Source: Promethearchaeota archaeon
GTDB lineage: Archaea > Asgardarchaeota > Lokiarchaeia > Sigynarchaeales > SOKP01
NCBI GenBank assembly: GCA_016839635.1
Contig: JAEOTV010000057.1
Coordinates: forward strand, 1 to 56,139
Direction of reading: 5' to 3'
DNA length: 56,139 nt
Below the pieces are notes generated by a model. That model saw nothing but the letters and a program-made list of their open reading frames with translations, was not told the origin of the DNA and ran no database searches. Both the position numbers and the translations under genes were made by a program. Positions 26,114 through 34,740 of this stretch are shown piece after piece (positions within the stretch are counted from its first letter, which is position 1; every line of letters begins with the position of its first letter).

Positions 26114-26872
26114 TTAAATTAAATTAGTTATCTTATTTGCTAATTTCTGTAAATTCATATCGCACATTCCTAAAGGCACGGTAGAGTCATAAAGAACCAC
26201 AACTAAGAGTGGATCTAATTTCCATGGAATATCTATAACTTTAGAAAATACTTTTTGCCCATTTTTTAAACCATAGTACATTTCAGGAAGGTCTAAGGCG
26301 CCTATCATAAACCGGATTTCAAGTTCTTTCAAAGAGTTTACTAATATCTCATTCGGCAACGAAGTATATATAGTATTTCCCATAGTTGTCAAAAGAGCGG
26401 CTCCAAGAAGTTCATTTTCATACATCAATTCCTCAAAAGTATCAATGACTTTTTGATAAAAGGTTTTACTCATAAAAATTTCATCTTCTCCTCTAATTAT
26501 TGAGTCAACCATTTTATCTAATTTCAAGTTTTCAATTTCTTGATAATCTTTTATTTTAGTGGTATCAGGATATTCCTCTAGAAAAACATCAACAATTCTT
26601 TCCAAACGAGAAGTCACAAATAAGAGACTTGCAGTCGAATCCGATAATAAAGAAAAGATAAGATCTTGATGTACTTTAAATACAAATCTCAATTCGCTCA
26701 TCTCAAGGATTTCAGGAGTTTTTTTTGAAATAACATTTTCAGAGAATGAAAATATTGCTGAAAAGAAAGGGGTAATCAAATTTACTTCTAAATTCTCAAA
26801 ATCTTCAGTAAAATTTCGGCTATATATACAAACTCCAGTTTTCTTTAAAATAAATAGAGAATGAATCTTCAT
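26114..26872 (-). CDS. Longin-like plus roadblock-like protein
   Basis: 252 residues, no membrane span. The N-terminal 105 residues have the beta-beta-alpha-beta-beta-beta order and opening phrase of longin domains (MKIHSLFILKKTGVCIYSRNF, then a helix and LRFVFKVHQDLIFSLLSD strands). The last 100 residues (LLGAALLTTMGNTIYTSLPN to VVVLYDSTVPLGMCDMNLQK) resemble a roadblock/LC7 domain. Both folds serve small GTPases in eukaryotes and are expanded in Asgard archaea. A Ras-like GTPase is encoded about 9.6 kb away. The assignments are from patterns only. Confidence 0.6.
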   Translation of the reverse strand: MKIHSLFILKKTGVCIYSRNFTEDFENLEVNLITPFFSAIFSFSENVISKKTPEILEMSELRFVFKVHQDLIFSLLSDSTASLLFVTSRLERIVDVFLEEYPDTTKIKDYQEIENLKLDKMVDSIIRGEDEIFMSKTFYQKVIDTFEELMYENELLGAALLTTMGNTIYTSLPNEILVNSLKELEIRFMIGALDLPEMYYGLKNGQKVFSKVIDIPWKLDPLLVVVLYDSTVPLGMCDMNLQKLANKITNLI

Positions 26873-26966
26873 TGAGAGAGATACCTTTATACTCTTATAA
26901 GCTTAAATATAAAAACACACTCTTTTAAGTATTTTTAATATAGCCAAAACTGAAAGAAAACTGATT

Positions 26967-27824
26967 TTAACCTTTTTGATATTTTTTTATTTCCTTTTTA
27001 ATCTCGTCAATCGATGCCATTCTCTTGATTATGGGCTTTCCATCTAGAGATATTCCTCTAGAAATCCCCAATTTTTTAACCAATTTATTATCATCTGTGT
27101 TAACATAATTAGTCTTGATATTAGGATATTTTTCTAATCCATTTCTAACAATATTAACCATATATTTTGACCATGGACATTGGCTATTAAAGAAAATATC
27201 TAAATTCAGTTCCTTAGTTTTTGGGATAGATTTCAATTTTGGAAAAATGAATTTTGGAGGATTTGAAGAACCAAAATCAAGAAAGAAAAGAATTCGACAA
27301 CCATCTCTATCTACTTCTTTAAATCCAAATTTCTTGAAAAAAGAAGAAGGCATATACTTTATTGAAGTATCAAACCAATTATCTCCATCATAAGCTATAA
27401 CTACGGCCCCTCCAATTTGTGTTGCCTTTTCAATAAAGGATTCAACTAATGCTGTTCCTACTCCAGAATGCCAAAATGGTGGTAAAATCCACATACAATT
27501 AATTAACAGCATATTTTTACCAGTTATTGGCTCTAAAGCATTTTCTATGGGGATAAATTCGAGCAAGCCCATTGGTACTTGCCCTTGAACTGCTAAATCT
27601 GAATGAAGCATTTTTCCAACCCATTTATAATGAATTATTTCTTTTCGAGGTTTTTCAAGTGCAACTAATATTTCAAGACCTTGTGGTATCATCTTCTTAA
27701 TCCAACTAATTCTATTATCCATACCATTTCCCATAAGTAATCTCGTTTCTTTATCTACACTTAGATCAAGGCAAATTTCACATATCAGATCTAATTTCTC
27801 TTCTGTAACAGTTTGAATTTCCAT
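26967..27824 (-). CDS. GNAT acetyltransferase with C-terminal YoaP thioredoxin-like domain
   Basis: 285 residues. Residues 1-180 are a GNAT fold, with the acetyl-CoA loop region ILPPFWHSGVGTALVESFIE and the late FFKKFGFKEVDRDG. Residues about 225-285 form a thioredoxin-like unit with FFNSQCPWSKYMV and a final cis-Pro-like region KPIIKRMA. This pair is the YoaP architecture, known in bacteria and archaea but of unknown substrate. Cys in CPWS could be redox active. Single gene. Confidence 0.82.
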   Translation of the reverse strand: MEIQTVTEEKLDLICEICLDLSVDKETRLLMGNGMDNRISWIKKMIPQGLEILVALEKPRKEIIHYKWVGKMLHSDLAVQGQVPMGLLEFIPIENALEPITGKNMLLINCMWILPPFWHSGVGTALVESFIEKATQIGGAVVIAYDGDNWFDTSIKYMPSSFFKKFGFKEVDRDGCRILFFLDFGSSNPPKFIFPKLKSIPKTKELNLDIFFNSQCPWSKYMVNIVRNGLEKYPNIKTNYVNTDDNKLVKKLGISRGISLDGKPIIKRMASIDEIKKEIKKYQKG

Positions 27825-27890
27825 AAAATAACTTCACATTTTTGAGTTTTTAAATTAATATACCCATTTAAATTGTAGAAATTGGAAAAA

Positions 27891-28688
27891 TTACTCTTTT
27901 TTTATCCAATCTTGAATTGCTACTTTTACTGAACGACTCATTTCTTGTGCAAATTCTGTACCTGTTTTTCTGAGATAGTAATCCTGCCCTAGATTTTCAG
28001 CATTTTCCACATATGATTCTTTTTCAAAATTTTGGAACATCTCTGAGAATTCTTCTTTATTAAATTGTTTATAAGAATCAATAAAATGTATGAACTTCTT
28101 TGGAAATCGAGATTTAGTTATTCTTTTAGAAGGATCTTGTTTTGGATATCCATAACAAAGTAATGCAATGGGAAAGACCCATTTTGGAAGATTGAACATT
28201 TCACGATGAGTTTCAATATTTTCTATAATATCTCCAATATAGCAAGAGCCAATTCCTATTGATTCAGCAGTGATTACAGTATTCTGTGCTGCAATTAATG
28301 CATCACAACATGCGAGTAATAAATCAGATTCATCTGGAGTTCTATAAATTTGATTTATACTAACACATTTTTCTGGGACGCGGGAAACAGTATAATAGTC
28401 ATACCATCGTTGCATATCCGCGAGAAAAATAAGAACTAGAGGGGCTTTTGCAATATGCGGTTGATTATCACAAGTTTTAACTAATTTTTCCTTCTTTTCT
28501 TGGTCCTTGACTTCAATGATTGAATAAAACATCATATTCCCTGCAGTAGGTGCTCGAATTGCGCTATGAATTATTAAATCAATTTCTTCTTGAGATAAAG
28601 GAGTAGGTTCATAAGCCCTTACAGTACACCTATTATTGATAAGCTTAATTACATCATTAAAATTTTTATAATTCATTGAACTACACAT
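27891..28688 (-). CDS. Nitroreductase-family FMN protein
   Basis: 265 residues. The FMN-binding start is NRCTVRAYEPTPLSQEEID followed by SAIRAPTAGNMMFYS. The mid-region has AAQNTVITAESIGIGSCYIG, and the end of the fold has ALLCYGYPKQDPSKR. These are standard nitroreductase landmarks. A C-terminal helical tail of about 60 residues closes the protein. It would reduce nitro-, quinone- or flavin-type substrates with NAD(P)H. It shares its divergent promoter region with thioredoxin. Confidence 0.88.
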   Translation of the reverse strand: MCSSMNYKNFNDVIKLINNRCTVRAYEPTPLSQEEIDLIIHSAIRAPTAGNMMFYSIIEVKDQEKKEKLVKTCDNQPHIAKAPLVLIFLADMQRWYDYYTVSRVPEKCVSINQIYRTPDESDLLLACCDALIAAQNTVITAESIGIGSCYIGDIIENIETHREMFNLPKWVFPIALLCYGYPKQDPSKRITKSRFPKKFIHFIDSYKQFNKEEFSEMFQNFEKESYVENAENLGQDYYLRKTGTEFAQEMSRSVKVAIQDWIKKE

Positions 28689-28728
28689 CTCTATTACATT
28701 ATTAATATTTTAAATTAAGAATCATTCA

Positions 28729-28916
28729 TCTTAAGAATTATTGTTTAAAACACATATTCCAAAAGAAGTTATATAAATGTGGTTTATTTAGAAAATCCGT
28801 TCCAATATCTTGTTTTATTTTCAAAATCCAGATGTTTAAATAACAATTCTTATATCCTAAGTATAAGGAATTGTAAGAAGGTTTTTTATACAATTTTTAA
28901 AAACTCTTAAGAATTA
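28729..28916. promoter_or_regulatory. Divergent promoter region with paired TCTTAAGAATTA repeats
   Basis: TCTTAAGAATTA occurs at 28729-28740 and 28905-28916, at opposite ends of the nitroreductase/thioredoxin spacer. An imperfect stem (ACAATTCTTATA against TATAAGGAATTGT, one bulged base) lies at 28843-28874. TTATATAAAT at about 28769 may be the TATA box of the leftward gene. Confidence 0.35.
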
Positions 28917-28930
28917 ACTATACTCCAAAA

Positions 28931-29332
28931 ATGTCTGACGACGAATTAGAAAAAATTAGGCTTAGAAAAGCTGAAATGTTTTTAAAATTTCAATCTATGC
29001 CCAAAGAAATCATCGATATAAAAACTTCAGATGATTTTGATAAATTATTAAACAACTTCCCAGATAAAATTATAATTATTGATTTTTGGGCTGATTGGTG
29101 TGCTCCATGTAAAATATTTGCCCCTACATTTACGAAAGCACATCAAGACTACTCTATGGATTTTGTTTTCATAAAAATCAATGTTGATGAAAATCCGATT
29201 GTAGCACAATATTTTGGAATCAGTTCAATTCCTACAATTTTATTTGTAAAAGGGGGGGAAATTTTACGAAAATTTGTAGGAATCGTAAATTATGAAATAC
29301 TGAAGCAAATTCTTGAGAAATTTAAACGATGA
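28931..29332 (+). CDS. Thioredoxin
   Basis: 133 residues. The active site WCAPC is at residues 56-60 and the cis-Pro is in SSIPTILFVKGG, so this is a full thioredoxin fold. It carries an extra 30-residue charged N-terminus. There is no signal peptide, so it acts in the cytoplasm as a protein disulfide reductase. No thioredoxin reductase is adjacent. The gene is divergent from a nitroreductase. Confidence 0.92.
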   Translation: MSDDELEKIRLRKAEMFLKFQSMPKEIIDIKTSDDFDKLLNNFPDKIIIIDFWADWCAPCKIFAPTFTKAHQDYSMDFVFIKINVDENPIVAQYFGISSIPTILFVKGGEILRKFVGIVNYEILKQILEKFKR

Positions 29333-29686
29333 ATATACTATATTACATAGAATAACTTAGTTTCTTAATATCCATTATAATGGATTTAAATTCATCTTCA
29401 AAGTATTATTTAATTCTTTTATAGCTTATCTATTCAGCTCATGTTAAGTTAAATAATGATATTATAAAGGAGATTCAAGAAGACTTTACCTCAAAAATAA
29501 ATAAATTTTTGTCTAAAAAGTACAGAATTATTGAATCCACTATAAAAATTCTTTCTAAGGATGCAATTAAAGCATATAATTTTTAGAATCTTTCAGTTTA
29601 AAATTATAAAATAAACCTTTATATAATTCCATAACCCAAAATAAATATTAATAAAATTCTCAATATAATTTTAAGAGGAATTTATA
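29333..29686. other. 354-base spacer: palindrome, possible gene remnant, promoter
   Basis: A perfect 16-bp palindrome, ATCCATTATAATGGAT, lies at 29370-29385. A frame of about 45 codons without a start codon runs to a stop at 29584-29586, with charged text such as KKYRIIESTIKILSKDAIKA; it may be a gene remnant. A TATA box follows at 29618. Confidence 0.4.
29618..29626 (+). promoter_or_regulatory. TATA box for the 148-residue membrane protein
   Basis: TTTATATAA lies 61 bases before the ATG at 29687, which also has an AAGAGG ribosome site about 8 bases ahead. Confidence 0.5.
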
Positions 29687-30133
29687 ATGTCAGAAGAAAG
29701 GAAAATTGATGCCTTTGCCATTATTATTTTAATAATTAGTCTAGTTGGCTTAATTCTCATGTTAACTACCGATTTTGCTGGAACCTATACTGTTGGATAT
29801 AGATATTCATGTCTAATTGGCTGTGACTATTGGACAGGTGTAGATTTAACTATGCAAGTTTTTATGGTCATACTATTAATAGCACAGATAGTATGGTCAA
29901 TAAATGAATTACTTCCAGAAAAATTCATCCCCTTTAAAAACTTGGATCTAATAGGATTGATTTTAGCAGGATCAACTGCTCTATTTGCTGTAATTGGGAT
30001 TGGTTCATTTGGCATTACCTACGGTTTTATTGGTGGATTTAATTGGTGGGCTGAAGCTGGATTCTATGGAGGGTTTTTAGCAGGAATTATTAATGCTGTT
30101 TTCTACTTCTTAAGGTTTAAAAAAATAATTTAA
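29687..30133 (+). CDS. Small four-span membrane protein, unknown
   Basis: 148 residues with four hydrophobic segments (about 9-30, 58-80, 92-115 and 125-143). Two Cys lie in the first external loop (SCLIGCDYW), which could be disulfide linked. The topology recalls claudin-like or DoxX-like small membrane proteins, but no family is recognised. It has a clear TATA box and is followed by nine T at 30137-30145. Confidence 0.65.
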   Translation: MSEERKIDAFAIIILIISLVGLILMLTTDFAGTYTVGYRYSCLIGCDYWTGVDLTMQVFMVILLIAQIVWSINELLPEKFIPFKNLDLIGLILAGSTALFAVIGIGSFGITYGFIGGFNWWAEAGFYGGFLAGIINAVFYFLRFKKII

Positions 30134-30136
30134 TCC

Positions 30137-30145
30137 TTTTTTTTT
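30137..30145 (+). terminator. Oligo-T terminator
   Basis: Nine T starting four bases after the stop of the small membrane protein gene. Confidence 0.45.
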
Positions 30146-30231
30146 AATATTTTGATTGGAGAAGCTACTATAAATTAAATTTTTAAAAATTGATTCTTTT
30201 TTGTAGAGCATAATAGAAATATAAGAGAGCA

Positions 30232-31410
30232 ATGGAAATTACATATAAATCAAATATTTTAAAATTCTATATTTTTTCATTTATTTTGGGTATTCATACA
30301 GTTAGAGCAGTATATATTCCATTTATGATGGACTGGGGCGGACTTTCTTTCCTACAGGTAATGATATTACAGAGCTATTTTACCGCTATGATTCTTCTCC
30401 TTGAAATCCCTTCAGGCGCTATAGCAGATTTTTTAGGGCGTAAAGTGGGATTATCTTTATCTGCACTATCAATATCAGCAGCTGCTTTCACATATAGCAT
30501 AATCCCTAACTTTTATTTGTTTTTTCTAGCAGAAACTTTATGGGCTTTTGGATCTGCTTTAATGTCTGGAACAAATGAAGCTTTCCTCTATTTTTCTTTA
30601 AAATCTTACGATAGCGAGACCAAGCTTTCAACTTTTTTGGGAAGATCTCGAACTATTAACCTTATTGCTTTAACCATTTCTGCACCAATAGGGTCATTAA
30701 TCGCACAATTCATTTCTTTACAATTTACTATGACTTGCTTAGCTTTAATATATATAAATGCATTTATTGTTGCGTTAACATTTAAAGAACCAAAATTAGT
30801 AGATAATGACTATAAAAAAGAAAGTTATTTTAGGATAATTATATCGGGTTTTAGAGAATTAATAAGAAATAAAACTCTAAGAACTCTAGCTTTTGACTGG
30901 ATACCAATTAACGTATTAATATTCTTTATGTTTTGGTCGTACCAGGTTTATTTACTCGAAATTGGCATTTTAATAGGATGGTTTGGATTTATTTTGGCCG
31001 GAATGAATATTGTGAACGCAATATTTTCTATTATTATCCCTTCACTATTAAAATCGTCTAAAAATAAAAAATCATTTTTAATTTTGATTAATTTAATAAA
31101 TGGAATCACCTATCTACTTTTAGGTCTGACTACAATAATCCCATTAGGACTTGCCTTAATTCTTATAATTGTTGCATTTGGATATACTAGATATTTCATA
31201 TTCGTGGATGGAATTAATTTACAGATTGAATCTGAAAATAGAGCTACTGTACTAAGTACTATAAATATGTTTGGAAGTCTTTTAAGGGCAATCTTATATC
31301 CATTTGTAGGACTGCTTGTTGAGTGGAATGTTTTTAGTGTTTTTATAATGACAGGAGTTTTAATTCTATTTTTAACTATTTTTACACGTTCAAAAAGTGA
31401 ATATTTGTAG
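30232..31410 (+). CDS. MFS transporter
   Basis: 392 residues with about twelve membrane spans. The loop between spans 2 and 3 reads GAIADFLGRKVGLSLSA, the conserved major-facilitator motif A (G-x3-D-x2-GR(K)). The start is VRAVYIPFMMDWGGLSFLQV, which is common in archaeal and firmicute MFS efflux proteins. Substrate unknown. It is convergent with the TusBCD trio. Confidence 0.87.
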   Translation: MEITYKSNILKFYIFSFILGIHTVRAVYIPFMMDWGGLSFLQVMILQSYFTAMILLLEIPSGAIADFLGRKVGLSLSALSISAAAFTYSIIPNFYLFFLAETLWAFGSALMSGTNEAFLYFSLKSYDSETKLSTFLGRSRTINLIALTISAPIGSLIAQFISLQFTMTCLALIYINAFIVALTFKEPKLVDNDYKKESYFRIIISGFRELIRNKTLRTLAFDWIPINVLIFFMFWSYQVYLLEIGILIGWFGFILAGMNIVNAIFSIIIPSLLKSSKNKKSFLILINLINGITYLLLGLTTIIPLGLALILIIVAFGYTRYFIFVDGINLQIESENRATVLSTINMFGSLLRAILYPFVGLLVEWNVFSVFIMTGVLILFLTIFTRSKSEYL

Positions 31411-31489
31411 TTTTAGTTAAGATTATCATGTTTAGCTTTTTAATTTAAATCTCTTGTTCTGAAAGAGCTAAGATACTAAATAAAAAAGC

Positions 31490-31831
31490 TTACATCCATG
31501 ATACAACTTTTTGCGTATTTACTAAAATATCTACTAAATCTTCATAATCAATGCCTTTTATATGACTAATGAGATCCTTAGGTTCCATTCCTCTCGCCTT
31601 AATATCAGGTATCATAGCATAGACATTAATAGGCAGATCTAATAGAATTTCTAGGAATTTAGGGGTTACTCCTTTTTTTGTAGTCCGAATTACGCCATCA
31701 TGAATGAGAATTATATCAATTCTTAATTGTTGCTTTACTTGTTCATTCAGTATTTTCATTAGGCTCTTAGATTTATCAGTCTTAGCAAGACTAAATCCAT
31801 AAAAATACATAATAGAATTTTTTATATCCAT
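31490..31831 (-). CDS. DsrH/TusB-like protein
   Basis: 113 residues with the DsrE-superfamily alpha/beta fold. It has the LIHDGVIRTTKKG strand-turn of the TusB/DsrH group and no Cys at all. It is the third gene of a D-C-B ordered trio, 13 bases after the second gene, so it probably completes a TusBCD-like heterohexamer that relays sulfur. Individually the match is weak; the order of genes raises it. Confidence 0.65.
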   Translation of the reverse strand: MDIKNSIMYFYGFSLAKTDKSKSLMKILNEQVKQQLRIDIILIHDGVIRTTKKGVTPKFLEILLDLPINVYAMIPDIKARGMEPKDLISHIKGIDYEDLVDILVNTQKVVSWM

Positions 31832-31844
31832 TTAATTCACCTCG

Positions 31845-32213
31845 TTAATATTTAAAACTGACATCAGCATTTAAAATAAGTTGAGCAATCTCCTTCATCT
31901 CTACAACCTTAATATTCTCTTTTAGAATTAAGTCATTGACTTCTATTCCCGTAATCCTTAAGTCTTCACTATGAACATATATTTCCAATTCAGAGAGCTC
32001 TATTAACCTTAAAATGTTATCAAAATTATCCATTTTTAAAGCTTCTGGTTTTAAATTCTTATTTAAAAAATAAACTGCATCATGAAGCAAAACAACTTTA
32101 CAAATTTCAACATCTCCTACAGCAAGTAATCCAGCAGCCATTCGTATTGATTCTACTACTGAATTTTTTCCAAAAGGTCCGTCCTCACAGATGATTAGAA
32201 TCGAATTCACCAA
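31845..32213 (-). CDS. DsrF/TusC-like protein
   Basis: 122 residues from a TTG at 32211-32213. A perfect GGAGGT lies 10 bases before it, inside the end of the previous gene. An upstream in-frame start at 32282 would overlap that gene by 62 bases and is unlikely. The sequence SILIICEDGPFGKNSVVESI and RMAAGLLAVGDVEI matches the TusC/DsrF pattern, where the fold begins with a strand and 'P(Y/F)G' loop. Sulfur-relay subunit. Confidence 0.78.
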   Translation of the reverse strand: MVNSILIICEDGPFGKNSVVESIRMAAGLLAVGDVEICKVVLLHDAVYFLNKNLKPEALKMDNFDNILRLIELSELEIYVHSEDLRITGIEVNDLILKENIKVVEMKEIAQLILNADVSFKY

Positions 32214-32220
32214 TTTCTTA

Positions 32221-32589
32221 TCAACCTCCTGGACCAAAAAATATAATTTTATCTGATTTTGCTGCCATAAGTGAAAGTCCACCTAGACCTTCTTGATGCG
32301 CTCCCCTCACGAATTCTTCAGATTTAATTCCAGTAAAACTAGTCCACGTACTGCATGCTGAGAATTCGATATTATGATTATTACAAAAATTCTCAAGATG
32401 TTGAGATATATTGCGAATAGATGAATCTTTTATTTTTTTTTCCTTAATATTATAAACTCCACTTCCATAAAAAAAGATCCCGATAATTTCATGCCCTTTT
32501 TTTATTATCGCTTCACTTAAATTAAGAACTGTGTCAATAGCTTCATATTTATAGGGTTCAGCACACACAACAAAAGTAAAGGAAACCAT
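32221..32589 (-). CDS. DsrE/TusD-like sulfur-relay protein
   Basis: 122 residues. The candidate sulfur-carrying cysteine is Cys79 in FSACSTW, equivalent in position to Cys78 of DsrE/TusD, and the fold's end is LGGLSLMAAKSDKIIFFGPG. The start is a TusD-like FVVCAEPYKYEAIDTVL strand-helix. It is the first gene of the trio. The sulfur donor TusA and the acceptor TusE/DsrC are not seen in the window, so direction of sulfur flow is unknown. Confidence 0.78.
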   Translation of the reverse strand: MVSFTFVVCAEPYKYEAIDTVLNLSEAIIKKGHEIIGIFFYGSGVYNIKEKKIKDSSIRNISQHLENFCNNHNIEFSACSTWTSFTGIKSEEFVRGAHQEGLGGLSLMAAKSDKIIFFGPGG

Positions 32590-32683
32590 TTTTTCTATAA
32601 GTTTTGACCTTAATTAGAATAATGAAATTATGTTATGAATTTAATTCTTATGTTTAAGAAATATGACAAAAAGTAATATTATG

Positions 32684-33901
32684 TCATTCTTGAAAATAAA
32701 TTGTGGATTTCTTTTTTGTTGGAAATTTATTTGTATAACACTTAATCGGATAGTCATGTGGTATTGCCGCAAGACAACGATTGCATGAGATGCAAGCAGC
32801 TCTCTTTTGTTTCCCTTCTTTAATATTTTTTACAATAAATGGTTCCCTTATAAATGGACGGGACATTGATATGAAATCAGCATGTTTATTCTTTATGATT
32901 TCTTTCATAAAGGTTTTATTTCTTAAGCCACCAACCAAGATTAGTGGAATATCTCCAATTTTAGGTTTAATCTTCTTAGCGGCTTCAATATTATAACCTT
33001 CCTCCATATCGAATTTTCCTACCATATCTTGATAAATATCTCGTGCCATTTTTTTCAAATAATCAGGAACAGCTTGCACAATTTCTTGGACAGGAACCTC
33101 TCCTCGAGACATATTAAAAAGAGAAAATCCAGAACCACAACTTATTTCAATTGCATCAATTCCAAGTTTTACTAACCATTCAGAATATTTCATTGCTAAT
33201 GGCGGAGTTATCCCTTCAGTGGGGGTATAGTCATTAGTATTTAATTTTATTATTAAAGGTATTTCTTTGGGTAAAGTTTTCTTTGTCCTAACAATTACCT
33301 GCTTTAAATAATTAAATCTATTTTCATCAGAGCCACCCCAATCATCTTCTCTATGATTGTAAAATGGTGATAAAAACTCATTGATTAAATAACCATGAGC
33401 AGCATGCAATTGAATAGAATCAGCACCCGATTCAACTGCCCGTTTACTAGCATTTATAAAAGCTACTATGGAGTCTTCGATTTCTTCTTCAGTCATTTCT
33501 TTTGAATATTCAAAGGATATTGGACTTAGAATTTCTCTTGAAGGACAAAGAAGCGGCCCTTTAGTTAATCTTGTAAAAGTTTGTATCCCTGAATGTACTA
33601 TTTGAAAGGCTACTTTTGCACCTTGTTTATGTATAACGTCCGTAATCTTTTTTAAGCCCGGGATTAATTTATCATCATATATCCCAGTTTGGTATTTATA
33701 AGAACGACCAAAAGGGTGAATATACATAAATCCTGGTATGATTAAGCCAACTTCGCCCTTTGCTAGATCACTCATTAGCTGTACAAGTTCATTAGATACC
33801 TCCCCGGTTTCTTTTGCTAAGTTTTCTAACGTAGCAGAACGTACAAACCTATTTTTTACTTCTAAACTACCAATTTTTACTCTTTCAAATAAAACAGACA
33901 T
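32684..33901 (-). CDS. NADH:flavin oxidoreductase / old yellow enzyme family protein
   Basis: 405 residues. It has an FMN-binding TIM barrel of the COG1902 type: EVKNRFVRSATLEN at the start, ADSIQLHAAHGYLINEFLSP with the catalytic HxxH-like site, and LVGGLRNKTFMKEII near the end. A Cys cluster (CISCNRCLAAIP to IKCYTN) after the barrel binds the [4Fe-4S] seen in 2,4-dienoyl-CoA reductase-like members. The usual C-terminal FAD/NADH domain is absent. It would reduce enoyl or similar double bonds. It is the gene just upstream of the TusDCB trio on the same strand, with 94 bases between. Confidence 0.87.
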   Translation of the reverse strand: MSVLFERVKIGSLEVKNRFVRSATLENLAKETGEVSNELVQLMSDLAKGEVGLIIPGFMYIHPFGRSYKYQTGIYDDKLIPGLKKITDVIHKQGAKVAFQIVHSGIQTFTRLTKGPLLCPSREILSPISFEYSKEMTEEEIEDSIVAFINASKRAVESGADSIQLHAAHGYLINEFLSPFYNHREDDWGGSDENRFNYLKQVIVRTKKTLPKEIPLIIKLNTNDYTPTEGITPPLAMKYSEWLVKLGIDAIEISCGSGFSLFNMSRGEVPVQEIVQAVPDYLKKMARDIYQDMVGKFDMEEGYNIEAAKKIKPKIGDIPLILVGGLRNKTFMKEIIKNKHADFISMSRPFIREPFIVKNIKEGKQKRAACISCNRCLAAIPHDYPIKCYTNKFPTKKKSTIYFQE

Positions 33902-34126
33902 ATTAATTCACCCTGCACGATTTTTATTAAGTATTTAATCTCAGATATTATATATATTTTTCAGAATTTAATAAATAATAAATTGAATTAATTTTTCCAT
34001 AGATTATTAGCAATTCTCATATAAAAAAAAAGAAATTATTGATACTTTTCAGAGAAAAAATCCAGTAATGAGAAAAACTTGAGAGAAGAAAAGATAAAAA
34101 TAGATTTAAAAAATTAGAAATTTATT

Positions 34127-34582
34127 TTAGATTTTTATTTTTATTGCTATTATTTCTCCAGTTGCGTATTCTTTTTCTTTAACAAATAAAGAGCATGATA
34201 CAATAGTCTTCCTTTCTGTCGTTTCTTTTATTCGTGCTCGAAAAACCCAAGGTTTATTCAATGGTGTAGGTTTTAAGAATTTCACGAATAATGAACCAGT
34301 TGCATATGCAATTGGAGGTTCTGTACCTTCCTCTCGACCCTCTGCTTTGTGAGCTGCTGAAGCAGCAGTATTAAGACAATGACAATCAAGAATTGTAGTA
34401 ATAATGCCTCCGCAACCTCTCCCGGGATATGCACAATGATATCTCTTTGGTTTCCATGTACAAACACACTCATCTCCTTCCCAGTAACTCTTTATTTGCA
34501 ATCCATGTTCATTACTCCTTCCACACCCCCAACAATAAGTGCCTAATTCAGGCCATTTATCTTGAATCGCTTTATTTTCCAT
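34127..34582 (-). CDS. Hotdog-fold thioesterase (PaaI-like) with N-terminal Cys motif
   Basis: 151 residues. The core is 4HBT/PaaI-like: GGIITTILDCHCLNTAASAA is the central helix and IAYATGSLFVKFLKPTP the strand pair. The N-terminus contains CWGCGRSNEHGLQI, a CxxC common in this branch of PaaI-like proteins. It should hydrolyse an acyl-CoA or similar thioester. The neighbouring rightward gene at 34741 is another hotdog protein. Confidence 0.8.
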   Translation of the reverse strand: MENKAIQDKWPELGTYCWGCGRSNEHGLQIKSYWEGDECVCTWKPKRYHCAYPGRGCGGIITTILDCHCLNTAASAAHKAEGREEGTEPPIAYATGSLFVKFLKPTPLNKPWVFRARIKETTERKTIVSCSLFVKEKEYATGEIIAIKIKI

Positions 34583-34740
34583 ATAGATCTCTCTTTTTCT
34601 GATTTTTTTAAAATCTATTGAATTTCAAAAATATTAATTCTTTTTGATAAAAATGTCAATCTTTAATTAAATAAAAGGATTGTTAGATAACCTATAAAAA
34701 TTTTAATAAAAATTATATTGAATTGATATTTGCATAGATT

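Noticed and set aside
29442..29586. Small gene with KKYRIIESTIKILSKDAIKA
   Set aside because: No usable start codon or ribosome site; kept only as a possible remnant in the spacer note.
34282..34473. 63-codon frame inside the thioesterase gene
   Set aside because: Shadow of the real hotdog gene in another frame.
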